Of a stretch of 39,961 bases of DNA, positions 28,679 to 36,607 are shown one piece after another. How positions within the stretch are numbered: position 1 is the first letter of the stretch; each line of letters opens with the position of its first letter. The position numbers were made by a program, and so were the translations under genes. Source of the stretch: Butyriboletus loyo (Eukaryota > Basidiomycota > Agaricomycetes > Boletales > Boletaceae); assembly GCA_038093515.1 (NCBI GenBank), contig JBBPSI010000223.1, forward strand, positions 1 through 39,961, read 5' to 3'. The notes beneath the pieces were generated by a model. The model saw nothing but the letters and a program-made list of their open reading frames with translations, ran no database searches and was not told the DNA's origin.

Positions 28679-30144
28679 GGGTCCTGGGGTCTCCAGGGTG
28701 TCTTGTATGACGTCTCTTCGGTGGTCTCGTTGCTGCTGCTGACCTCCCGATGTCTTTTCTTGCGCTCTTGCATGTCTTCTTCTTCTCGGATCCTTTTTCC
28801 GAGGATTTCTTGTGCTACCGCGGCGGCTTGGTAGGCTTTCCTTAGGTCTGCTGGGGAGGTCGCTCGTTTCGACCTTCTTAATGTCGGCTTCATGTCGGTA
28901 GCCGGCTCCTTTTCATCTTGGCCTCCGGACTTCTTTCTCCAGAGGGCGATCAACTCGTCAGTTGTCATCGTTGCTTCTTTTAGTTCTGCCCCAGGGGTCA
29001 TCTCCTCCTTGGGTTCGGCAGAGGTCTCTTTTGGTGCTTGTGCGGGTACTGGCGTCGGCGCAGGCTTCCTTGGTGCGAGCGCGGGTTTCCTCACGAGAGG
29101 GCGTCGGTGTACGAACGGCTTGCTCCGTTGTACTAGTGTAAACCCCTCGGAGTCCACTACTGGCTCGGGTTTACCTGTGCTCGACCCAGATATCGGCGAT
29201 CGGGGTGAGACTCTGTCGATGAGAGGACGTGGGGCGATACGTTCTGCCAGCGTCTTGGCAGTGGGTTCCTCTTTCTTCTTGCCAAAGGCCTTCTCGAGGC
29301 GTAGGCGTATTGTTTCCTTGCTGATTCCTCTCGACTCCAGTGTCTGGAGGAGTTCCTTAACCGAGGGCTCCGACGTGGAGGTGGCTCGGACTTGTGATGG
29401 CGGCGGTGTCGGGGAAGAGGCACGTCTGGCGTTCCCAATGTTCCAGGCTCTCGCAAGAGGTGGTGGAAGAGTTTTCTGTGGGGTGGAGGTTACGCGAACC
29501 TGTACTGGTGGGGACGAAGCGCGTCTGGCTTTCCCGATCTCCCGTGCCTTGTCAAGGGGGGAGGGTTTCCTTGTGGCGGTGGTGGTGGCGCGTATCTGCG
29601 CGGGGGAGGAAGAGGCATGCATGGCTCTCCCTATGGCTCTTGCCTTTTCAATAGGGGAGCCAGTTCGGCGGGCTGCTCCCAGGGAGAGGGCTTTCTGAAG
29701 CAGGGTTTGGCGGGCGGTGGGGAGGACGACAGTGCGCAACTGCGCGGCGGAGGGAGAGGCACGCATGGCTCTCCCGAGGGTTTTTGCTTTCTGGATTGGG
29801 GTCTGTCGGGCGGCGGGGAGGGAGACTGTGCGTACTTGCGCGACGGGAGAAGAGGTACGCATAGCTCTTCCGATGGCTTGTGTTTTCCAAAGCGGGGAAC
29901 AGCGGGTGGCGGGGCAGGTGACAGTCGTGAAGGGTTCTTCTGCCGCGGCAGGATGAATGTGGTAGGGATTTCGGCAATCTGCTCACAAGCAGGTGGAAGG
30001 TGTGTCTTCTACCGCAGTAGGATGATGGTGGAAGGGGTTGTGACATACTGCTCGCGAGCAGGTGATGGCGGCGGCGGCGATGGCTTGGACTACATTGTCC
30101 TCGGTCTTCTCAGCGAGAAGGGCGTATCTGTTGTTGAACGACAT
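28618..30144 (-). pseudogene. Family B Gag with tandem repeats, one nonsense codon
   Basis: The start ATG at 30144 aligns with the B2 start (MSF-NRYALLAEKTED). Codon 54 is TGA (29985-29983) where B2 has CGA. The central part is about six tandem units of 29-33 residues, consensus P-x2-KA-x2-IG-x-A-x-RASSP-x3-R, strongly basic. A predicted helical segment (KELLQTLESRGISKETIRLRLEKAFGKKK) follows. No CCHC knuckle is present. The frame shifts near 28697 by loss of one base. I infer nucleic-acid binding from the basic repeats only. Confidence 0.82.
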
Positions 30145-30240
30145 GGCGATCTCGGAGTGACTTCACAAAGTTGGAGATGGCGGCGGGCTGGGGGCGGCTT
30201 TACTGTTGGGGAACAGAAGCAGGAAGAGAGCTAATTCTTT
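30145..30240 (-). other. Family B leader with primer site
   Basis: These 96 bases lie between the 5' LTR and gag ATG. The plus strand AGCTAATTCT next to the LTR is the complement of the putative self-priming site. Confidence 0.65.
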
Positions 30241-31058
30241 TGTTATGCTGGAGTGCGAAACAACTAGCAGCGAGCACTTGAATAGGGGCTCGAGCCTAAT
30301 CGGGAAGATGGCCAACTCGCGTAGACAATGCTATCGGGCTTCTGCAGAGCAAGTGTCGGCGAGATGTCGTAAGGTGGCGACCAGACGAGATCGAGCTGAG
30401 GCTTATCGGCTCTATCGGCAGATGGGGTATAAGCTAGATTGCTAGGCACTTGGTAGATGCGTAGAATTAGCTAGAGAGTCTGTACTTCTCTAAGTACTCG
30501 TATATATACTAGTGGGTATCGTGCACAGACCAAGCTGTGCGTGGCAGCGAAGGGCGGAGGGTTATGAGTCTACTCGAGTCATAACGGCGAATGGAGAAGC
30601 GGCAAAGTGCCGGTAACGAGGGAGCTAAGCTCTGAGTAAGAAGGCGACATCGTCAACGAATGAGAAGAGCTGAAGGCGAAGTGACGATGTCCATGAGGCG
30701 AGCCCCACAGGGCGAAGGGTGCGCGAACGGCAGAGCCCTTGGATACAGGTCTCGACGCGAAGGTACTGACGCGTCGTAATCTAGTCACGTGCTAGTCACG
30801 TGATGTAACAAATGTCATTGGTTAAGAAATGAAGGACGCGACAGCTCAACTGAAGGTCCGGCCCGACAGGGCGACGAGACAGGGGCTATCTCAGTGTAGC
30901 GTCACTGAGACTTGCAGGAACGACCAGGGAAGTGGATAACGTCCACTAGGCGACTAAGGAGCGGGCGATGGGTGGCATCGCAAGACGGCAGGGGCGGCGG
31001 GGACGCGTGAGCGTGGGAAAACGAGTGGCGGGGTATGCTTAGGGGTAAAACTGTAACA
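30241..31058 (-). repeat. Family B 5' LTR
   Basis: The 818-bp LTR starts TGTTATGCTGGAG and ends AAACTGTAACA. It differs from the 3' LTR mostly by transitions at CpG sites. Confidence 0.93.
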
Positions 31059-31063
31059 ATGTC
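31059..31063. repeat. TSD ATGTC, right copy (family B)
   Basis: It matches ATGTC at 10390-10394. The undisturbed A LTRs read ...CTATGTCTTAGTG... at this point. Confidence 0.93.
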
Positions 31064-31395
31064 TTAGTGTGCACACTAAGAGTCTGGAGTGGAAACTAAT
31101 TGCTAGCAGTGAACTGCGTAGAACTAGATAAAGTACAACTGGGTAAAGACTGGGTTCTTTATACTACTGGGGTCTGCACACAGACCATGCTCCCTAATTG
31201 GGTCACGAGAGCCAAAAGACAAATGAGGAAAGAATACTCTAGAAGCTTCTTGAGTATGAAAGAAAGTGCATCCGTGCACAAGAAGTGTTGACTAATCAGA
31301 ATGGTTGGTACTGTTCAAAGGGAACTAGCAAAGCGCTAGGAGAAATTGGTAGTCCAAATGGTAGTGGAGAGAAAAAGTAGACCACCACCGTAACA
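31064..31395 (-). repeat. Solo A-type LTR, right piece
   Basis: It continues the LTR broken at 10394 (TTAGTGTGCACACTAAG...) to CACCGTAACA. AGAACTAGAT and the TATA region are conserved. The piece is poorer in CpG than the A-pair LTRs, as expected of an older copy. Confidence 0.9.
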
Positions 31396-31400
31396 GATTC
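31396..31400. repeat. TSD GATTC, right copy (solo A-type LTR)
   Basis: It matches GATTC at 10295-10299 on the other side of the nest, 21 kb away. Confidence 0.9.
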
Positions 31401-31640
31401 TGTCCATCCTCTTGCATTTCCATGTCCTCTCCAGTCTGTTCTGCAGCAGAGGAAGTCTGGAATTATGGGTTTTCTGTATAAACATCAGTGAAAACAACAT
31501 TCCCTGGTAATCCTCTCTTTGGATCCTCTCTACTTCCCTTTGGGGTCAATCATATTGCATCCTTTTCTTTATTTCTTTGCTATTGATTGGATTGGGTTTT
31601 TCCTGTAGCAGGGTTCTTCACTCTCAGTCTTGTCAAGCAT
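31401..31640. other. Unclassified AT-rich interval
   Basis: Nothing recognisable was found. It is AT-rich and CpG-poor like 9949-10294, with which it was once continuous. Confidence 0.5.
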
Positions 31641-32087
31641 CATTCAGTGGCAGGGGAACAATGGTGGCACAGGCTCACTGAGGGTTTTGGGGAGGACAAG
31701 GGGAAGGACCTCTAGAGAACTGGCTATTTCTAGGGGTGTGTGGATGGTTGGTGGATTGGCAACCTACTTGGTGGCAAATGAAACATTTGTTCTGCTTCAT
31801 TTGTTCAGCTTATTGCACCAGGGTAAGCCTTACCACATCTATGTCCATGGCATTCAGGTCCCTCTTTCTCATCATAGATTTAGGGGTGAAGGAGGGAATG
31901 AATTTCTTTCCTGCTTTTAAGTCATCGATCCTTCAGTGTTGAGCATGGAATTGAGCAGACTTTTCTGCTCATCTTGCAAGGGTTGTCAGGACATGTTTGA
32001 TCAAGAGAACCACCTGGGTGAGGCAAGGATCCAACCCTGTGATAAACCATTCAACAAGGGCATTTTCATCAATGATTTCTGACTTGG
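31641..32087 (-). pseudogene. Ancient A-like gag relic
   Basis: The minus strand resembles the C-terminal half of A gag. The zinc-knuckle region is recognisable around 31760-31800 (the plus strand matches the A copies around ACTTGGTGGCAAATGAA). The capsid segment around 32040-32087 corresponds to the SGIIDEKA region. Stops and indels break every frame, and CpG is nearly absent. The relic ends at CTTGG (32083-32087), the probable target duplication of the A element that follows. Confidence 0.75.
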
Positions 32088-32513
32088 TGTTACGGTAGTG
32101 GTCTACTTTTTCTCTCCATTACCGTTGGGACTATTACATTCACCTAGCCTTTTGCTAGTTCCACTTGAATGGTAACAACTGTTCCTACTTAGTCATCACT
32201 TCTCGCGCATGGACGCGCTTTCTTTCATACTCCGGAATCTTCTGGAATATTCCTTCCACATTTGTAGTTTCCTTCTCGCGTCTCGATTAGGAACATGGTC
32301 TGTGCGCAGACCCCAGTAGTATAAAGACCCGGTCTTTACACCATGTACATTATCTAGTTCTACGCAGCAACCTGCTAGCAATTAGTTCACTTCCAGACTC
32401 TTAGTGTGCGCACTAAGACATAGTCTGAGACTTCGCCCAGAATCGTCTCCCGAGTCTCGAGGCCACTCCAGAGTGCCTCCTCGCTGTTCTGATTGTTAGC
32501 GCCCAGCGTAACA
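32088..32513 (+). repeat. 5' LTR of the plus-strand A element
   Basis: The 426-bp LTR runs from TGTTACGGTAG to CCAGCGTAACA. The inverted repeat GGTCTGTGCGCAGACC at 32297-32312 lies just before the TATA box (TATAAAG, 32320-32326). Confidence 0.94.
32297..32361 (+). promoter_or_regulatory. A LTR core promoter and predicted transcript start
   Basis: The inverted repeat (32297-32312) is followed by TATAAAG (32320) and, 32 nt downstream of it, by ATCTAGTTCT (32352-32361). That decamer sits where transcription should begin and is the reverse complement of the primer site at 32516-32525. Confidence 0.6.
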
Positions 32514-32515
32514 AA

Positions 32516-32525
32516 AGAACTAGAT
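32516..32525 (+). promoter_or_regulatory. Putative self-priming primer-binding site, AGAACTAGAT
   Basis: It begins 2 nt after the LTR. It is an exact reverse complement of LTR positions 32352-32361. No tRNA 3'-end complement (TGG...) is present next to the LTR. Confidence 0.65.
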
Positions 32526-32916
32526 CTTCACCTCGCTTCTGCTCTTCAGCAGTAAAGCCGCCCTCCCCTCGCCCACCATTTCCATCCCACGATCAAGACG
32601 CGTCGGTCGTTCTTTCCGCGTTCCCTCTCCTGAACCGGAACCCATCGTCGTCGACAACCCATCACCGCCACACTCTCCCGCCCAGCCAGACCCTCAACCC
32701 CAGTTTGACCCTTCGCCCCAGTCTGACCCCGAACCCTCATACCAACCCGAGGACCAGGGTCAAGGGCAAGGATCGGAACCTACCCCTAGCAATGACGGTT
32801 ACGACAGCGACTGGCTCGACAGAACCCCCCACGTTTCCCCCCACGTTTCCCGCTCTCCCTCTCCACCGTACTATCCTCCCACAGACCCATCTGACGACGA
32901 AGACAACGACAACGAT
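32526..32916 (+). other. Leader with conserved open Pro-rich frame upstream of gag ATG
   Basis: After a TAG at about 32521 the gag frame is open to the ATG at 32917 without any ATG. It encodes a Pro/Ser/Asp-rich stretch (VPSPEPEPIVVDNPSPPHSP, SRSPSPPYYPP). The old A copy at 9464-9150 encodes a very similar peptide. Confidence 0.6.
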
Positions 32917-33912
32917 ATGTCTGACAAAAAGAATATCGTCCCCAAAGACTTCTCTGGTCTCAACGAAGACGCCTCGCGATGGCTCCTCGCCATGCGCACC
33001 TACTTCGCCGCCAATCAGACGGCATTCCCCGACGACGAATCAAAAATCAATGCCCTTCTCATGAAGATGAGCGAAGGAAAAGGCAAAACGTTCTCTGAAG
33101 GATGGATGAGTCTCCTTCTAGACGGACACCCCACAGCGCGACAAAGAGAGTTCTCGACGGTCTGCGAGGATTTCCAAAGGGTCTTCCATCCCTTTGACGT
33201 AGGAGAGAGCGCCAGTATCGATCTGGGGAACCTCACCCAGAACAAAGCCAACCGCAAGGATGGCTACGACACCTACATCACGGAGTTCCAACTCCTCGCC
33301 GCCAAGTCAGGAATCATTGATGAAAAGGCACTCATTGAGTGGTTCATTCGTGGTCTCGACCCCCGCCTCGCAGAATCTGTCCTCTCATGCGAGAAACCTC
33401 CTACCACTCTCGCCGGATGGGCCAAGAAAACTTCCGCCTTCCACGCACAGCACAAACGAATCAACGACCTTCGTGCAGGAAAGTGTTACATCCCCACATT
33501 CTCCTCTTCCTCCAAACCCTCGACCAGCAGAAGGGACCCAAATGCCATGGACGTAGATGCCGTCCGACTTACTCCCGTGCAACGCACGGAGTACATGAAA
33601 CAGAACAAATGTTTCGTATGCCACCAAGTCGGATGCTGCTCTACCAACCATCCTCGTCCCCCACGCAACGGGCAGAACTCCCGAGGACCACCGTCTCGCC
33701 CCCCTCGCAACCCTCAGCGCGCATGTGCTGCAGTCGTCACACCCCCCAAACCTAAGCCCTCCCCACTCGTCGACTACTTGTCCGAGTTGAAAGGTCGAGG
33801 CACCCAGCAGGAAGATGTCTTGAACGTCCTCAAAGCATGCTTCAATGAGGATGAAGAAAAGCTGCCCGTCACAGCAACCAAGGTGGCCGAAGAATGGCCA
33901 AAGGATTTTTAG
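32917..33912 (+). CDS. Plus-strand A Gag, intact
   Basis: The 331-residue Gag from MSDKKNIVPKDFSGLNED matches A-right Gag over its full length. The capsid-like region includes FQRVFHPFDVGESASIDL and IEWFIRGLDPRLAESVLS. The CX2CX4CX4H knuckle CFVCHQVGCCSTNHP lies near residue 235. A few Arg have become Cys (CCST for CRST, GKCYIP for GKRYIP). The stop TAG overlaps the pol ATG by 19 nt. Confidence 0.9.
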   Translation: MSDKKNIVPKDFSGLNEDASRWLLAMRTYFAANQTAFPDDESKINALLMKMSEGKGKTFSEGWMSLLLDGHPTARQREFSTVCEDFQRVFHPFDVGESASIDLGNLTQNKANRKDGYDTYITEFQLLAAKSGIIDEKALIEWFIRGLDPRLAESVLSCEKPPTTLAGWAKKTSAFHAQHKRINDLRAGKCYIPTFSSSSKPSTSRRDPNAMDVDAVRLTPVQRTEYMKQNKCFVCHQVGCCSTNHPRPPRNGQNSRGPPSRPPRNPQRACAAVVTPPKPKPSPLVDYLSELKGRGTQQEDVLNVLKACFNEDEEKLPVTATKVAEEWPKDF

Positions 33913-35694
33913 AAGAGAGGGAAGTTTCGACGTCTCCGCCTCTCCATGTAATCGCCCCTGTAGTATTATCAAATCCCAATGTGCAATCAATCCAAATTCC
34001 AGTGTCATTATTCGCGCATGAAGGGGGACAAATCGTCGACACATTCGCCCTGGTGGACAGCGGCGCAAGCGGGTGCTTCATAGATCGCGATCTAGTGAAG
34101 CGAAAGAAATTGCCGATGGAACGGCTACCCAAGCCACTTAGTGCCCAAAACGTGGACGGGTCAAATAACCAAGGAGGAGTCATCCAACACAAGGTCACCC
34201 TCTCCATCAGAGTTGGAGAAACCGAGGAAGAACGGAGTTTCCTAGTCCTCAACATAGGAAGAGAAAACATGATCCTGGGTCTACCGTGGTTGAGAGAAGC
34301 GAACCCGGTAATAGATTGGGCCACTGGCCACATCAATCTCCCAGATCAAATCAAGAAGCCCCAACACGACTCCCCTCGGGCAATCGCTCAATGGTACCTG
34401 GTACGCTACCTTGACTTGGACCCAGACTCCAAGATCGCCAAGCTCTGGAAGAAGCGAGTGGACGCTTCAGCAAGGGACGCCTACCCTGTCAGAAAGGCAA
34501 CCATCGCGACTGAAATCGCCGCTCAAGCAGTCAAAGAGAAAGCAGTTCTCCCCACCCCGTTCGCCGCCTTTGCGGACATTTTTGACAAGAAGAACACTGA
34601 GGAACTACCCCCATCCAGGTCGTTCGACCACGCCATTGACCTCGACAAAGACTTCGTACCCAAAGTCGCTAAGGTCTATCCTCTGAACCCGAAGGAATCA
34701 GAGGCATGTAAGGCGTTTGTCGAAGAACACCTCAAGTCGGGGAAGATCACTCCCTCCAAGTCCCCTCAGGCAGCCCCCTTCTTCTTCGTATCTAAGAAGG
34801 ATGGCTCATTACGTCCCTGCCAGGACTACCGGTATCTGAACTCACACACCGTCAAAAACGCCTATCCCCTTCCCCTCATTTCCGACCTCGTCGACCATCT
34901 CAAAGGGTCGAAAATCTTCACCAAGATGGACATCCACTGGGGATATAACAATGTCCTCATCAAGCCAAACGACCGCTGGAAGGCGGCCTTCATCACTCCT
35001 CAAGGGCTGTTCGAACCCACCGTGATGTTCTTTGGCCTTTGCAATTCCCCAGCCACGTTCCAGGCTCTGATGGACCACATCTTCGGCGACCTCATGGCAG
35101 AAGGTTGGCTGATCATCTATATGGACGACCTCCTGATCCATTCCGCCACCCCTGCCGAACATGAAGCACGAACGATCCGTGTCCTGGAATGTCTTCGTGA
35201 ACACAAGTTGTTCCTCAAGCTGGAAAAATGCTCATTCGATGCTGAAGAAGTGGAATACCTCGGAATGATGGTCCGAGAAGGGCAGGTCAAGATGGACCCT
35301 ACCAAATTGAAGGCCATTCGCGAATGGAACCCCCCAACTTCTGTGAAGGCTGTCAGGTCCTTCATAGGTTTTTGCAATTTCTATAGGAGATTTATCCAAG
35401 ACTTCTCCCACATCGCAAAACCGCTCCACGACTTGACTAAGAAGAACTCCCCATGGGCATGGACCCCGGCTTGTGAACAGGCATTCCAAGCAATCAAGCA
35501 GTCATTCTTACGACAACCCGTCCTCTCCATGCCCAATGTCACGAAACCGTTCACCGTTATGACGGACGCCTCACTTACTGCTACCGGAGCGGTACTCATG
35601 CAGAAGGACGTCAATGGTGACCTCCACCCCTGTGCCTACCTCTCAAAGACGCTCTCGCCAGCTGAGCGCAACTATGATATCTATGATCACAAAC
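33894..35694 (+). pseudogene. Plus-strand A pol, truncated in RNase H by B2
   Basis: The frame is intact from MAKGFLEEREVS through protease (ALVDSGASGCFIDRD) and RT (YMDDLLIHSA) into RNase H (VMTDASLTATGAVLMQ). It breaks at NYDIYDHKL, where the B2 LTR starts; the last four codons before the false stop are LTR sequence. Integrase, chromodomain and ORF3 are missing. Arg changes (DIHWGYNN, LVDHLKG, AIAQWYL, LECLREH) again look like CpG transitions. Confidence 0.93.
35690..35694. repeat. Presumed TSD CAAAC of B2 (left copy only)
   Basis: These are the five bases before the B2 LTR. The partner lies beyond the window because B2 is interrupted. Confidence 0.4.
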
Positions 35695-36511
35695 TGTTAC
35701 AGTTTTACCCCTAAGCGTACCCCGCCACTCGTTTTCCCACGCTCACGCGTCCCCGCCGCCCCCGCCGTCTCGCGATGCCGCCCATCGCCCGCTCCCTAGT
35801 CGCCTAGTGGACGTTATCCACTTCCCGGTCGCCCCTGCGAGTCTCTGTGCCGTTGCACCGAGATAGCCCCTGTCTTCTCGCCCCGTCGGGCCGGACCTTC
35901 AGCTGAGCTGTCGCGTCCCTCTTTTCTTGACCAATGACATTTGTTACATCACGTGACTAGCACGTGATTAGATTACGACGCGTCAGTACCTTCGCGTCGA
36001 GACCCGTATCCAAGGGCTCCGCCGTTCGCGCACCCTTCGCCCTGTGGGGCTCGCCTCATGGACATCGTCGCTTCGCCTTCAGCTCTTCTCATTCGCTGAC
36101 GATGTCGCCATCTTGCTCGGAGCTTCGCTCCCTCGTTACCGGCACTTTGCCGCCTCCTTCTTTCGCCGCTATGACTCGGACGGACTCATAGCCCTTTGCC
36201 CTCGCTGCCACGCACAGCTCGGTCTGTGCACGATACCCTTCAGTATATAAGATCGTACTTAGAGTAGTACGAGTTCTTTAGCTAATTCTACGCATCTACC
36301 AAGTGCCTAGCAATCTAGCTTATACCCCATCTGCCGATAGAGCCGATAAGCCTCAGCTCGATCTCGTCTGGTCGCCACCATACGACATCTCGCCGACACT
36401 TGCTCTGCAGAAGCCCGATAGCGTCGTCTACGCGAGTCGGCCATCTTCCCGATTAGGCTCGAGCCCCTATTCAAGTGCTCGCTGCTAGTTGTTTCGCACT
36501 CCAGCGTAACA
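35695..36511 (+). repeat. Family B 5' LTR (B2 copy)
   Basis: The 817-bp LTR runs from TGTTACAGTTTTACCCC to CCAGCGTAACA and is the reverse complement of the main B LTRs with scattered differences. It holds two CACGTG sites at 35950-35955 and 35961-35966, the inverted repeat GCACAG...CTGTGC at 36212-36229 and the TATA box at 36244-36250. Confidence 0.94.
36212..36289 (+). promoter_or_regulatory. B LTR core promoter and predicted transcript start
   Basis: The inverted repeat (36212-36229) is followed by TATATAA (36244-36250). AGCTAATTCT (36280-36289) lies 36 nt downstream of the TATA start and is the reverse complement of the primer site at 36514-36523. Confidence 0.6.
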
Positions 36512-36513
36512 AA

Positions 36514-36523
36514 AGAATTAGCT
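36514..36523 (+). promoter_or_regulatory. Putative self-priming primer-binding site, AGAATTAGCT
   Basis: It begins 2 nt after the LTR, the same offset as in A. It is an exact reverse complement of LTR positions 36280-36289. It differs from the A site at three bases, and the LTR partner has the matching changes. Confidence 0.65.
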
Positions 36524-36607
36524 CTCTTCCTGCTTCTGTTCTTCAACAGTAAAGCCGCCCCCAGCCCGCCGCCGTCTCCAACTTTGCGAAGTCGCCCCGA
36601 GACCGCC

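Larger units (their letters stand above)
10395..31058 (-). mobile_element. Family B chromovirus, nested host of the central insertions
   Basis: Two 818-bp LTRs (10395-11212 and 30241-31058) flank the element, with the perfect TSD ATGTC at 10390-10394 and 31059-31063. Read on the minus strand it runs 5' LTR, gag, protease, RT, RNase H, integrase, chromodomain, 3' LTR. A solo copia LTR and the A pair interrupt it near the pol end. The LTRs differ at about 15 positions by eye, all but one of them transitions. Three nonsense codons and a 1-bp deletion disable it. Confidence 0.92.
32088..35694 (+). mobile_element. Plus-strand family A element, 3'-truncated by B2
   Basis: It carries the 5' LTR, leader, intact gag and pol up to RNase H, and is then cut by the B2 LTR at 35695. 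Its 3' half is not in the window. Confidence 0.92.
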
